Both the position numbers and the translations under genes were made by a program. 64,000 bases of DNA, taken from assembly GCF_024662215.1 (NCBI RefSeq), contig NZ_CP096115.1:1054001-1118000 (forward strand), in the 5' to 3' direction. Source of the stretch: Methanoplanus endosymbiosus. Its GTDB lineage: Archaea; Halobacteriota; Methanomicrobia; Methanomicrobiales; Methanomicrobiaceae. The notes beneath the pieces were generated by a model. That model searched no databases and had not been told where the DNA came from. It saw nothing but the letters and a program-made list of their open reading frames with translations. Positions within the stretch are counted from its first letter, which is position 1; each line of letters starts with the position of its first letter. This document shows positions 45,901 through 60,900 of the stretch, in pieces.

Positions 45901-48900
45901 GTGTCTGTGCCGTTGAGATACACCATAGCTCCGGAAGGAGTGGAGTTGATCTGCAAGGTTCCAACCTGACTGACAAGGTCAAAGATGACTGCCTCAGTTT
46001 CACCTTTGATTAAGGTGACTATCTGACTGAAGGAATCGTAACCGGACTTTGTAACAGTTATGTTGTAAGTACCAACCGGTTTGTCGGCCAGGGTTACATT
46101 GGTTAATTCACCGGTGTCTGTGCCATTGAGATACACCATAGCTCCGGAAGGAGTGGAGTTGATCTGCAATGTTCCAACCTGACTGACAAGGTCAAAGATG
46201 ACTGCCTCAGTTTCACCTTTGCTTAAGGTGACTATCTGACTGAAGGAATCGTAACCGGACTTTGTAACAGTTATGTTGTACGTTCCAACCGGTTTGTTGG
46301 TCAGGGTTACATTGGTTAATTCACCGGTGTCTGTGCCATTGAGATACACCATAGCTCCGGATGGAGTGGAGTTGATCTGCAAAGTGCCGATCTGCTCGGT
46401 TAAGTCAAAGATGACTGCCTCAGTTTCACCTTTGCTTAAGGTGACGATCTGACTGGAGGAATCATAGCCGGACTTTGCAACTGTTATGTTGTACGTTCCA
46501 ACCGGTTTGTCGGATAAGGTGGCGTTGGTTAACTCACCAGTGTCTGTGCCATTGAGATACACCATAGCTCCGGAAGGAGTGGAGTTGATCTGCAAGGTTC
46601 CAACCTGACTGACAAGGTCAAAGATGACTGCCTCAGTTTCACCTTTGCTTAAGGTGACTATCTGACTGAAGGAATCGTAACCGGACTTTGTAACAGTTAT
46701 GTTGTAAGTACCAACCGGTTTGTCGACCAGGGTTACATTGGTTAATTCACCGGTGTCTGTGCCATTGAGATACACCATAGCTCCGGAAGGAGTGGAGTTG
46801 ATCTGCAAAGTGCCGGTCTGCTCGGTTAAGTCAAAGCTGACTTCTTCAGTTTCACCCTTGCTTAAGGTGACTACCTGACTGGAGGAATCATAGCCTGACT
46901 TTGTAACAGTTATGTTGTAGGTTCCAACCGGTTTGTCGGCCAGGGTTACATTGGTTAACTCGCCGGTATTTGTGCCGTTGAGATATACCATAGCTCCGGA
47001 AGGAGTTGAGTTGATCTGCAAGGTACCGGTATGCTCAGTCAGGTCAAAGCTGACTTCTTTGGTTTCATCCTTGCCTAAGGTGACTATCTGACTTGAAGAG
47101 TCATAGCCGGACTTTGAAACTGTTATGTTGTAAGTTCCAACCGGTTTGTCGGATAAGGTGGCGTTGGTTAACTCACCAGTGTCTGTGCCGTTGAGATAAA
47201 CCATAGCTCCGGAAGGAGTCGAGTTGATCTGTAATGTTCCAACCTGACTGACAAGGTCAAAGCTGACTGTCTCAGTTTCACCCTTGCTTAAGATGACTAC
47301 CTGACTGGAGGAATCGTAACCGGACTTTGAAACTGTTATGTTGTAGGTTCCAACCGGTTTGTCGGATAAGGTGACGTTGGTTAACTCGCCGGTCTCTGTG
47401 CCGTTGAGATAAACCATAGCTCCGGAAGGAGTCGAGTTGATCTGCAAGGTACCGGTCTGCTCAGTCAGGTCAAAGCTGACTGTCTCAGTTTCACCCTTAC
47501 CTAAAGTGACTATCTGACTGGAGGAATCGTAACCGGACTTTGTAACAGTTATGTTGTAGGTTCCAACCGGTTTATCGGTTAGGGTTACATTGGTTAACTC
47601 GCCGGTCTCTGTGCCGTTGAGATAAACCATAGCTCCGGAAGGAGTCGAGTTGATCTGCAAGGTACCGGTCTGCTCAGTCAGGTCAAAGCTGACTTCTTTG
47701 GTTTCATCCTTGCTTAAGGAGACTATCTGACTGGAGGAGTCATAACCGGACTTTGTAACAGTTATGTTGTAGGTTCCAACTGGTTTGTCGGCCAGAGTTA
47801 CATTAGTTAATTCACCGGTGTCTGTGCCGTTGAGATAAACCATAGCTCCGGAAGGAGTCGAGTTGATCTGCAAGGTACCGGTATGCTCAGTCAGATCAAA
47901 GCTGACTTCTTTGGTTTCATCCCTGCTCAGGGTGACTACCTGGCTGGAATTGTCATAACCGGTCTTGACCACTGTAATATTGTAGGTTCCAACCGGTTTG
48001 TCGGATAAGGTGGCGTTGGTTAACTCACCAGTGTCTGTGCCGTTGATGTAGATCATAGCTCCGGAAGGAGTGGAGTTGATCTGTAATGTTCCAACCTGAC
48101 TGACAAGGTCAAAGCTGACTGTCTCAGTTTCACCCTTACTTAAGATGACTACCTGACTGGAGGAATCGTAACCGGACTTTGAAACTGTTATGTTGTAGGT
48201 TCCAACCGGTTTGTCGGCCAGAGTTACATTGGTTAATTCACCGGTGTCTGTGCCGTTGAGATAAACCATAGCTCCGGAAGGAGTCGAGTTGATCTGTAAT
48301 GTTCCAACCTGACTGACAAGGTCAAAGCTGACTTCTTTGGTTTCATCCTTGCCTAAGGTGACTATCTGACTGGAAGAGTCATAGCCGGACTTTGTAACTG
48401 TTATGTTGTAGGTTCCAACCGGTTTGTCGGCCAGAGTTATATTGGTTAATTCACCGGTGTCTGTGCCGTTGAGATAAACCATAGCTCCGGAAGGAGTCGA
48501 GTTGATCTGTAATGTTCCAACCTGACTGACAAGGTCAAAGCTGACTTCTTTGGTTTCATCCTTGCCTAAGGTGACTATCTGACTGGAAGAGTCATAGCCG
48601 GACTTTGTAACTGTTATGTTGTAGGTTCCAACCGGTTTGTCGGTCAGGGTTACATTGGTTAATTCACCGGTGTCTGTGCCGTTGAGATAAACCATAGCTC
48701 CGGAAGGAGTTGAGTTGATCTGCAAGGTACCGGTCTGCTCAGTCAGGTCAAAGCTGACTGTCTCAGTTTCACCCTTACCTAAAGTGACTATCTGACTGGA
48801 GGAATCGTAACCGGATTTTACAACAGTTATGTTGTAAGTACCAACCGGTTTGTCGGCCAGAGTTACATTAGTTAATTCACCGGTGTCTGTGCCGTTGAGA

Positions 48901-51900
48901 TATACCGTAGCTCCGGAAGGAGTCGAGTTGATCTGCAATGTGCCAACCTGACTGACAAGGTCAAAGCTGACATCTTCAGTTTCATCCCTGCTCAGGGTCA
49001 CAACCTGGCTGGAGTTATCATAACCGGATTTAACAACTGTAATATTGTAACTGCCAACCGGAATGTCAGAGAGAGTTGTATTTGTCAGTTCTTCCGTAGA
49101 TGTTCCGTTAAGGTAGATCATAGCTCCGGAAGGAGTCGAGTTGATCTGCAACGTTCCAACCTGACTGACAAGGTCAAAGCTGACGTCTTCAGTTTCATCC
49201 CTGCTCAGGGTCACAACCTGGCTGGAATTGTCATAGCCGGATTTAACCACTGTAATATTGTAACTGCCAACCGGAATGTCAGAGAGAGTTACATTGGTTA
49301 ATTCACCGGTGTCTGTGCCGTTGAGATATACCATAGCTCCGGAAGGAGTCGAGTTGATCTGCAATGTGCCAACCTGACTGACAAGGTCAAAGCTGACTTC
49401 TTCAGTTTCATCCTTGCCTAACGTCACAACCCGGCTGGAATTGTCATAACCGGATTTAACAACTGTAATATTGTAACTGCCAACCGGAATGTCAGAGAGA
49501 GTTGCATTTGTCAGTTCTTCAGTAGAGGTTCCGTTAAGGTAGATCAGAGCACCGGAAGGAGTTGAGTTGATCTGCAACGTGCCAACCTGACTGACAAGGT
49601 CAAAGCTGACTGTCTCAGTATCTCCTTTGCTTAAGGTCACAACCTGGCTGGAATTGTCATAGCCGGATTTGACAACTGTAATATTGTAAATGCCAACCGG
49701 AATGTCAGAGAGAGTTGCATTTGTCAGTTCTTCAGTAGAGGTTCCGTTAAGGTAGATCATAGCTCCGGAAGGAGTTGAATTGATCTGCAATGTGCCAACC
49801 TGACTGACAAGGTCAAAGCTGACTTCTTCAGTTTCACCCTTGCTTAAGGTGACTATCTGACTGGAAGAGTCATAGCCGGATTTGACAACTGTAATATTGT
49901 AACTGCCAACCGGAATGTCAGAGAGAGTTGCATTTGTCAGTTTTTCGGTAAAGGTTCCGTTAAGGTAGATCATAGCTCCGGAAGGAGTTGAGTTGATCTG
50001 CAACGTGCCAACCTGACTGACAAGGTCAAAGCTGACATCTTCAGTTTCATCCCTGCTCAGGGTCACAACCTGGCTGGAATTGTCGTAGCCAGATTTGACA
50101 ACTGTAATATTGTAACTGCCAACCGGAACGTCAGAGAGAGTTGCATTGGTCAGTTCTTCAGTAGAGGTTCCGTTAAGGTAGATCAGAGCACCGGAAGGAG
50201 TTGAATTGATCTGCAATGTGCCAACCTGACTGACAAGGTCAAAGCTGACTTCTTCGGTTTCATCCCTGCTCAGGGTAACAACCTGGCTGGAGTTGTCATA
50301 ACCGGATTTAACAACTGTAATATTGTAACTGCCAACCGGAATGTCAGAGAGAGTTACATTGGTTAATTCACCGGTGTCTGTGCCGTTGAGATAAACCATA
50401 GCTCCGGAAGGAGTTGAGTTGATCTGCAACGTTCCAACCTGACTGACAAGGTCAAAGCTGACGTCTTCAGTTTCACCCTTGCCTAACGTCACAACCTGAC
50501 TGGAATTGTCGTAGCCGGATTTAACAACTGTAATATTGTAAATGCCAACCGGAATGTCAGAGAGAGTTGCATTTGTCAGTTCTTCCGTAGATGTTCCGTT
50601 AAGGTAGATCATAGCTCCGGAAGGAGTCGAGTTGATCTGCAATGTGCCAACCTGACTGACAAGGTCAAAGCTGACTTCTTCGGTTTCATCCCTGCTCAGG
50701 GTCACAACCTGGCTGGAATTGTCATAGCCGGACTTGACCACTGTAATATTGTAACTGCCAACCGGAATGTCAGAGAGAGTTACATTGGTTAATTCACCGG
50801 TGTCTGTGCCGTTGAGATATACCATAGCTCCGGACGGTGTGGAATTGATCTGTAAAATGCCAGTCTGCTCAGTCAGGTCAAAACTAACTTCTTCAGTTTC
50901 ACCCTTGCTTAAGGTGACTATCTGACTGGAAGAGTCATAGCCGGACTTGACCACTGTAATATTGTAACTGCCAACCAGAATGTCAGAGAGAGTTACATTG
51001 GTTAATTCACCGGTGTCTGTGCCGTTGAGATATACCGTAGCTCCGGAAGGAGTCGAGTTGATCTGCAATGTGCCAACCTGACTGACAAGGTCAAAGCTGA
51101 CTTCTTCGGTTTCATCCCTGCTCAGGGTCACAACCTGGCTGGAATTGTCATAGCCGGACTTGACAACTGTAATATTGTAACTGCCAACCAGAATGTCAGA
51201 GAGAGTTACATTGGTTAATTCACCGGTGTCTGTGCCGTTGAGATATACCATAGCACCGGAAGGAGTTGAGTTGATCTGCAAAGTTCCAACCTGACTGACA
51301 AGGTCAAAGCTGACTGTCTCAGTATCTCCTTTGCTTAAGGTCACAACCTGGCTGGAATTGTCATAGCCGGATTTGACAACTGTAATATTGTAACTGCCAA
51401 CCGGAATGTCAGAGAGAGTTGCATTTGTCAGTTCTTCAGTAGAGGTTCCGTTAAGGTAGATCAGAGCACCGGAAGGAGTTGAGTTGATCTGCAATGTTCC
51501 AACCTGACTGACAAGGTCAAAGCTGACTTCTTCGGTTTCATCCCTGCTCAGGGTCACAACCTGGCTGGAATTGTCATAACCGGATTTGACAACTGTAATA
51601 TTGTAACTGCCAACCGGAATGTCAGAGAGAGTTACATTTGTCAGTTCTTCAGTAGAGGTTCCGTTAAGGTAGATCAGAGCACCGGAAGGAGTTGAGTTGA
51701 TCTGCAATGTGCCAACCTGACTGACAAGGTCAAAGCTGACTTCTTCGGTTTCATCCCTGCTCAGGGTTACAACCCGGCTGGAGTTGTCATAGCCGGATTT
51801 GACAACTGTAATATTGTAACTGCCAACCGGAATGTCAGAGAGAGTTGCATTTGTCAGTTCTTCAGTAGAGGTTCCGTTAAGGTAGATCAGAGCACCGGAA

Positions 51901-54900
51901 GGAGTTGAGTTGATCTGTAAAATGCCAGTCTGCTCAGTCAGGTCAAAACTAACTTCTTCAGTTTCACCCTTGCTTAAGGTGACTATCTGACTGGAAGAGT
52001 CATAGCCGGACTTTGTAACTGTTATGTTGTAAGTACCAACCGGTTTGTCGGTCAGGGTTACATTGGTTAATTCACCGGTGTCTGTGCCGTTGAGATATAC
52101 CGTAGCTCCGGAAGGAGTCGAGTTGATCTGCAATGTGCCAACCTGACTGACAAGGTCAAAGCTGACGTCTTTGGTTTCATCCCTGCTCAGGGTAACAACC
52201 TGGCTGGAATTGTCATAGCCGGATTTAACTACTGTAATATTGTAACTGCCAACCGGAATGTCAGAGAGAGTTGCATTTGTCAGTTCTTCAGTAGAGGTTC
52301 CGTTAAGGTAGATCATAGCTCCGGAAGGAGTTGAATTGATCTGCAATGTGCCAACCTGACTGACAAGGTCAAAGCTGACTTCTTCGGTTTCATCCCTGCT
52401 CAGGGTAACAACCTGGCTGGAGTTGTCATAACCGGATTTAACAACTGTAATATTGTAACTGCCAACCGGAATGTCAGAGAGAGTTGCATTTGTCAGTTCT
52501 TCAGTAGAGGTTCCGTTAAGGTAGATCAGAGCACCGGAAGGAGTTGAGTTGATCTGCAACGTGCCAACCTGACTGACAAGGTCAAAGCTGACTGTCTCAG
52601 TATCTCCTTTGCTTAAGGTCACAACCTGGCTGGAATTGTCATAGCCGGATTTGACAACTGTAATATTGTAAATGCCAACCGGAATGTCAGAGAGAGTTGC
52701 ATTTGTCAGTTCTTCAGTAGAGGTTCCGTTAAGGTAGATAATAGCTCCGGAAGGAGTTGAGTTGATCTGCAACGTGCCAACCTGACTGACAAGGTCAAAG
52801 CTGACGTCTTTGGTTTCATCCCTGCTCAGGGTAACAACCTGGCTGGAGTTGTCATAACCGGATTTAACTACTGTAATATTGTAACTGCCAACCGGAATGT
52901 CAGAGAGAGTTGCATTTGTCAGTTCTTCAGTAGAGGTTCCGTTAAGGTAGATCATAGCTCCGGAAGGAGTTGAATTGATCTGCAATGTGCCAACCTGACT
53001 GACAAGGTCAAAGCTGACTTCTTTGGTTTCATCCCTGCTCAGGGTAACAACCTGGCTGGAGTTGTCATAACCGGATTTAACAACTGTAATATTGTAACTG
53101 CCAACCGGAATGTCAGAGAGAGTTGCATTTGTCAGTTCTTCAGTAGAGGTTCCGTTAAGGTAGATCATAGCTCCGGAAGGAGTTGAATTGATCTGCAACG
53201 TGCCAACCTGACTGACAAGGTCAAAGCTGACGTCTTTGGTTTCATCCCTGCTCAGGGTAACAACCTGGCTGGAATTGTCATAGCCAGATTTAACAACTGT
53301 AATATTGTAAGTCCCGATTGGAGTATCAGAAAGCGTTGCATTGGTCAGTTCTTCAGTAGAGGTTCCGTTAAGGTAGATCATAGCTCCGGAAGGAGTTGAA
53401 TTGATCTGCAACGTGCCAACCTGACTGACAAGGTCAAAGCTGACGTCTTTGGTTTCATCCCTGCTCAGGGTAACAACCTGGCTGGAATTGTCATAGCCGG
53501 ACTTGACCACTGTAATATTGTAACTGCCAACCGGAATGTCAGAGAGAGTTACATTGGTTAATTCACCGGTGTCTGTGCCGTTGAGATATACCATAGCACC
53601 GGAAGGAGTTGAGTTGATCTGCAAAGTTCCAACCTGACTGACAAGTTCAAAGCTGACTGTCTCAGTATCTCCTTTGCTTAAGGTCACAACCTGGCTGGAA
53701 TTGTCGTAGCCGGATTTAACAACTGTAATATTGTAACTGCCAACCGGAATGTCAGAGAGAGTTGCATTTGTCAGTTCTTCCGTAGAGGTTCCGTTAAGGT
53801 AGATCATAGCTCCGGAAGGAGTTGAGTTGATCTGCAACATTCCAACCTGACTGACAAGGTCAAAGCTGACTTCTTCGGTTTCATCCCTGCTCAGGGTCAC
53901 AACCTGGCTGGAATTGTCATAGCCGGACTTGACCACTGTAATATTGTAACTGCCAACCGGAATGTCAGAGAGAGTTGCATTTGTCAGTTCTTCAGTAGAG
54001 GTTCCGTTAAGGTAGATCATAGCTCCGGAAGGAGTTGAGTTGATCTGCAATGTTCCAACCTGACTGACAAGGCCAAAGCTGACGTCTTTGGTTTCATCCC
54101 TTCTCAGGGTAACAACCTGGCTGGAATTGTCATAGCCAGATTTAACTACTGTAATATTGTAACTGCCAACCGGAATGTCAGAGAGAGTTGCATTTGTCAG
54201 TTCTTCCGTAGATGTTCCGTTCAGGTAGATCATAGCTCCGGAAGGAGTTGAGTTGATCTGTAATGTTCCAACCTGACTGACAAGGTCAAAGCTGACTTCT
54301 TCAGTTTCACCCTTGCCTAACGTCACAACCTGACTGGAATTGTCGTAGCCGGATTTAACAACTGTAATATTGTAACTGCCAACCGGAATGTCAGAGAGAG
54401 TTGCATTGGTCAGTTCTTCAGTAGAGGTTCCGTTAAGGTAGATCATAGCTCCGGAAGGAGTTGAATTGATCTGCAACGTGCCAACCTGACTGACAAGGTC
54501 AAAGCTGACGTCTTTGGTTTCATCCCTGCTCAGGGTAACAACCTGGCTGGAATTGTCATAGCCGGACTTGACCACTGTAATATTGTAACTGCCAACCGGA
54601 ATGTCAGAGAGAGTTGCATTTGTCAGTTCTTCCGTAGATGTTCCGTTAAGGTAGATCAGAGCACCGGAAGGAGTTGAGTTGATCTGCAATGTTCCAACCT
54701 GACTGACAAGGTCAAAGCTGACTTCTTCGGTTTCATCCCTGCTCAGGGTCACAACCTGGCTGGAATTGTCATAGCCGGACTTGACCACTGTAATATTGTA
54801 ACTGCCAACCAGAATGTCAGAGAGAGTTGCATTCGTCAGTTCTTCAGTAGAGGTTCCGTTAAGGTAGATAATAGCTCCGGAAGGAGTCGAGTTGATCTGC

Positions 54901-57900
54901 AAAGTTCCGACCTGCCGGGACAGAGTGAAACTCACAGATTCAGTCTGATCTTTACCAAGTGTCACAACACGGCTGGAGTTGTCATAACCGGATTTAACAA
55001 CTGTAATATTGTAACTGCCAACCGGAATGTCAGAGAGAGTTGCATTTGTCAGTTCTTCAGTAGAGGTTCCGTTAAGGTAGATCATAGCTCCGGAAGGAGT
55101 CGAGTTGATCTGCAAAGTTCCGACCTGCCGGGACAGGGTGAAACTCACAGATTCAGTCTGATCTTTACCAAGTGTCACAACACGGCTGGAGTTGTCATAA
55201 CCGGATTTAACAACTGTAATATTGTAACTGCCAACCGGAATGTCAGAGAGAGTTGCATTTGTCAGTTCTTCAGTAGAGGTTCCGTTAAGGTAGATCATAG
55301 CTCCGGAAGGAGTCGAGTTGATCTGCAAAGTTCCGACCTGCCGGGACAGGGTGAAACTCACAGATTCAGTCTGATCTTTACCAAGTGTCACAACACGGCT
55401 GGAGTTGTCATAACCGGATTTAACAACTGTAATATTGTAACTGCCAACCGGAATGTCAGAGAGAGTTGCATTTGTCAGTTCTTCAGTAGAGGTTCCGTTA
55501 AGGTAGATAATAGCTCCGGAAGGAGTCGAGTTGATCTGCAATGTGCCAACCTGACTGACAAGGTCAAAGCTGACATCTTCAGTTTCATCCCTGCTCAGGG
55601 TCACAACCTGGCTGGAATTGTCGTAGCCAGATTTGACAACTGTAATATTATAAGTCCCAACCGGAATGTCAGAGAGAGTTGCATTTGTCAGTTCTTCAGT
55701 AGAGGTTCCGTTAAGGTAGATCAGAGCACCGAAAGGAGTGGAGTTAACCTGCAAAGTACCGGTCTGCTGAGTCAGGCTGAAATTAACTAACTCAAGACCG
55801 CCTTTGACAAGAGTAACTTCATCGCTGGCATTGTCATATCCTTCAAGCTCAACGGTTACGTTGTAAGTGCCAGCCGGATAATTGGTGAACGTGAAGTTCG
55901 TGAAATTGCCGGTGCTGACTCCGTCAATATAGATTAAAGCGTCAGCAGGAGTAGAATTAACCTGCAAAGTACCGGTCTGCTGAGTCAGACTGAAATTAAC
56001 TAACTCAAGACCGCCTTTGACAAGAGTCACTTCCTCACTGGCGTTGTCATAACCTTCGAGTTCAACGGTTACGTTGTAGGTTCCTACCGGATAATTGGTG
56101 AACGTGAAGTTGGTGAAATTGCCGGTGCTGACTCCATCAAGATAAATCAGGGCATTGGCTGGGGTAGAGTTGACCTGCAGATTACCAACAGAGCGTGTAA
56201 GATTAAACACCGCAACCCGGGTACCATCACCTGGGAGGACCAATACCTCAGATTCAGAATCATAACCCGTCAGCTCAATTGTAACATTATACTCCCCGGC
56301 AACCTGCTCAGTAAAGGTATGATTGGTTACAAAACCAGAATCCATTCCATTCAGGTAAATCGTAGCATTTTGTGGAACAGATTCAATCTGCAGAGTTCCG
56401 GTTTCAAACGTCATCCACTGGAATATCGGATATTTTGATTTTGAATCAAACGCCCTCCAGATTTTAGAATTATCACTGGAAGTGCTTATTATATCGGCCG
56501 ACCATTTAAGGCCATCAGAATCCACAATTCCGGTGAGGAAATCATAGTCCTTAAACCTGGTAACATCTGTAACCAGAGTTCCATAACCGGAAACACCAGT
56601 GGTATAACGGTAACAGTTTGTAAACGTTGAACCATCATTTAAACCCAAAAGTCCTCCATATTCTCCCACTGCAGTAGCAGTGCCTGTTGCATAACTGTTG
56701 GTTATTGTAGAACTATACCGGTTAAGCCCGACAAGACCACCAGCATGGAGATTCGCAGCTCTGGCATTACCAGTTGCATAACAATTCTCTATTGAACCGC
56801 CATTCTCATTGGTCCCTACAAGTCCTCCAATATCATCTATATCACCCGTTGAATTACCGGTTGCATAACAGTTCGTTATACTGCCGCCATTATTCCAGCC
56901 AACCAGACCTCCGTTTGCGTAATTAGGTGCATACACATCACCGGATGCTGTACAGTTATTAATTGCTCCCAGATTCTGTCCAACAAGACCACCGGCATGT
57001 TTGTCACTGCCTGTGACATCACCTGTTGAATAGCAGTTACCGATTTCTCCGCCAGCCTCATTATAACCAACAAGACCCCCATTATTGATTTTGCCTGTGA
57101 TATTTCCCTCAGAATGACACCCGTCCACTGTTCCCGTATTCCACCCGACAAGGCAGCCTACATTATCACCAGTGGCAACTGTATCTCCTGTCGCAGAGCA
57201 GTTTTCAATTGCACCGGAATTCCGGCCGGCAATAATACCAACATTATTTGTTCCTTTTACTCCAGCACCGGCAGTTTCAATATTTAAATCTCTTATAGCT
57301 CCGCCGGAGCCGACATATCCAAATAGACCAACATAATCTGAACCGCTTTCATCCAGCGTAAAATTAAAGATTGAATGTCCCCGACCGTCAAAATCTCCAT
57401 TAAACTGAATTGTAGAATTACCAATAGCAGATTCCGGACCACCATCAGCGAGATCAATATCATCAGTCAGAATGAAATATTTGTTCCAATCGCCAGGATT
57501 ATCAGACAGGCGTATAATGCAGTCACTATTACTCAATTCATACGGATTTTCTTTTGTACCATTTCCTCCACCATATTCCGGAACTAATGCAAATGTGACA
57601 ACTTCAATATCACCCTTTGTAAGATTTACATCTTCATATGCAGATTTATAACCTGTTTTTGCTACAGTGACATTATATATGCCCTCCGGAATCTGAGAAA
57701 TAGTTGTATTAGTTAATTCCCCAGTATCAAACCCGTTTAAGTAAACTGTAGCTCCATCAGGATCTGAATTAATCTGAAGAGTTCCATTTCCAAAACCAGA
57801 AGACTGCCACTGGAAGAATGGATACTGGCACTTATATGTGGATACTCTCCATGTTTTCGATAAATCAGCATCAGTGCTGATTATGCCTGTTGACCAGTTC

Positions 57901-60900
57901 AGACCGTTATTTTCCGTACTTCCGGTGAGGAAATCATAGTCCCTGAATTTAGTTATATCAGAAATATGGATGCCGTAACTGTTGCCATTATCAGCATAAC
58001 GATAACAGTTTATTCCCGAACCATAATTCTGCCCAAAAAGACCACCGGCATATTCCGTTGCAGTGGCATTGCCTGTTGCATAACAGTTTATTAAATAGCC
58101 ATGATAATCATTATAACCAACAAGACCGCCGGCATAATTATAATAAGAATTGACATTGCCCGTTGCATAACAGTTTGTTATTCTACCTTCATTATATCCT
58201 ACAAGACCACCGGTTTGATATTTTGCAGTGGCACTGCCCGTTGCATAACAGTTTGTTAAGTTGCCGGAATTAGAACCGGCAAGACCACCAGCATGGTCAT
58301 TCGCAGTGGCATTGCCTGTTGCATAACAATTCGTCAGTGAGCCACCATCATTACTGCCAACAAGACCGCCGGCATAATTACGTCCCGCAATGACATTCCC
58401 GGTTGCAGAACAATTGGTTATTGTACCGGAATTCCATCCGACAAGACAGCTTGCATTATCTCCCACAGATGTGGAGTCACCTGTCGCAGAGCAGTTTTCA
58501 ATTGCACCGGAATTCCGGCCGGCAAGAATACCAACATTATTATTTCCTTTTACTCCAACACCGGCAGTTTCAATTTTTAAATCGCTTATAGCTCCGCCGG
58601 AACCGACATATCCAAATAGACCAACATAATCTGAACCGCTTTCATCCAGCGTAAAATTAAAGAATGAATGCCCATGACCGTCAAAATCTCCATTAAACTG
58701 AATTGTAGAATTACCAATAGCAGATTCCGGACCACCGGCAGAGAAATCAATATCATCAGTCAGGACGAAAGATTTGTCCCAATCGCCAGGATTATCAGAC
58801 AAGCGTATAATGCAGTCACTATTACTCAATTCGTACGGATTTTCTTTTGTACCATTTCCTCCACCATATTCCGGAACTAATGCAAATGTGACAACTTCAA
58901 TATCACCCTTTGTAAGATTTACATCTTCATATGCAGAGTGATAACCGGAAAGCTCAACAGTTACGTTGTAGGTTCCCACAGGATAATTGCTGAAGGTGAA
59001 ATTGGTGGAATTGCCCGTGCTGACTCCATCAAGATAAATCAAGGCATTGGACGGAGTAGAATTCACCTGCAAAGTACCGGTCTGCTGAGTCAGACTGAAA
59101 TTAACTAACTCAAGACCGCCTTTGGCAAGAGTAACTTCATCGCTGGCGTTGTCATAGCCGTCAAGTTCAACGGTTATGTTGTAGGTTCCTACCGGATAAT
59201 TGCTGAACGTGAAGTTAGTGGAATTGCCGGTGCTGACTCCGTCAATATAGATTAAAGCGTCAGCAGGAGTAGAATTAACCTGCAAAGTACCGGTCTGCTG
59301 AGTCAGACTGAAATTAACTAACTCAAGACCACCTTTGGCAAGAGTCACTTCATCGCTGGCGTTTTCATAGCCGTCAAGTTCAACGGTTATGTTGTAGGTG
59401 CCAACCGGATAATTGGTGAACGTGAAGTTAGTGGAATTGCCGGTGCTGACTCCGTCAATATAGATTAAAGCGTCAGCAGGAGTAGAATTAACCTGCAAAG
59501 TACCGGTCTGCTGAGTCAGACTAAAGTTGACGAACTCAAGACCACCTTTGGCAAGAGTCACTTCATCGCTGGCGTTGTCATAGCCGTCAAGTTCAACGGT
59601 TATGTTGTAGGTTCCTACCGGATAATTGCTGAACGTGAAGTTAGTGGAATTGCCGGTGCTGACTCCATCAAGATAAATCAGAGCACTGGAAGGTGTAGAA
59701 TTAACCTGCAAAGTACCGGTCTGCTGAGTCAGACTGAAATTAACTAACTCAAGACCACCTTTGGCAAGAGTCACTTCATCGCTGGCGTTGTCATATCCTT
59801 CAAGCTCAACGGTTACGTTGTAGGTGCCAACCGGATAATTGGTGAACGTGAAGTTTGTGGAATTGCCGGTGCTGACTCCGTCAATATAGATTAAAGCGTC
59901 AGCAGGAGTAGAATTAACCTGCAAAGTACCGGTCTGCTGAGTCAGACTGAAATTAACAAACTCAAGACCGCCTTTGGCAAGAGTAACTTCATCACTGGCG
60001 TTGTCATAGCCGTCAAGTTCAACAGTTACGTTGTAGGTGCCAGCCGGATAATCCGAGAACGTAAAGTTGGTATAATTGCCCGTGCTCTCGCCGTCTATGT
60101 AGATCAGGGCGTTGGCAGGGGTGGAATTAACCTGCAAAGTACCGGTCTGCTGAGTCAGACTGAAATTAACTAACTCAAGACCACCTTTGGCAAGTGTCAC
60201 TTCATCGCTGGCGTTGTCATAGCCGTCAAGTTCAACCGTTACGTTGTAGGTGCCAACCGGATAATTGGTGAACGTGAAGTTCGTGGAATTGCCGGTGCTG
60301 ACTCCATCAAGATAAATCAGGGCATTGGATGGAGTAGAATTAACCTGCAAAGTACCGGTCTGCTGAGTCAGACTGAAATTAACTAACTCAAGACCACCTT
60401 TGGCAAGTGTCACTTCATCGCTGGCGTTGTCATAGCCGTCAAGTTCAACCGTTACGTTGTAGGTGCCAGCCGGATAATTGCTGAACGTGAAGTTGGTGGA
60501 ATTGCCGGTGCTGACTCCGCCAATATAGATTAAAGCGTCAGCAGGAGTGGAATTAACCTGCAAAGTACCGGTCTGCTGAGTCAGACTGAAATTAACTAAC
60601 TCAAGACCGCCTTTGGCAAGAGTAACTTCATCACTGGCGTTGTCATAGCCTTCAAGTTCAACGGTTACGTTGTAGGTGCCAACCGGATAATCCGAGAACG
60701 TAAAGTTGGTATAATTGCCCGTGCTCTCGCCGTCTATGTAGATCAGGGCGTTGGCAGGGGTGGAATTAACCTGCAAAGTACCGGTCTGCTGAGTCAGACT
60801 GAAATTAACTAACTCAAGACCGCCTTTGACAAGAGTCACTTCATCGCTGGCGTTGTCATAGCCGTCAAGTTCAACAGTTACGTTGTAGGTTCCAACAGGA

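Larger units (their letters stand above)
42960..56405 (-). repeat. Array of 63 PEGA repeats, mostly 213 bp each
   Basis: Counted unit by unit in translation; 13.4 kb divided by 213 bp agrees. The typical 71-residue unit contains I-N-S-T-P-S-G-A, Y-L-N-G-T, L-T-N-(A/V)-T-L, Y-N-I-T-V and K-S-G-Y-D. The four or five units at each end diverge (72-residue first unit; the last four with V-M-L-D-G or I-W-L-D-G lines); the middle is strongly homogenised. Confidence 0.92.

Noticed and set aside
42960-56405. CRISPR-like or satellite non-coding repeats
   Set aside because: The repeat length is a multiple of three (213), the frame is open throughout, and substitutions keep the PEGA pattern, so it is coding.
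57375-58880. Plus-strand frames opposite the GLUG blocks
   Set aside because: They recur at each GLUG header because the header is duplicated, have no family resemblance, and lie fully inside the giant gene.
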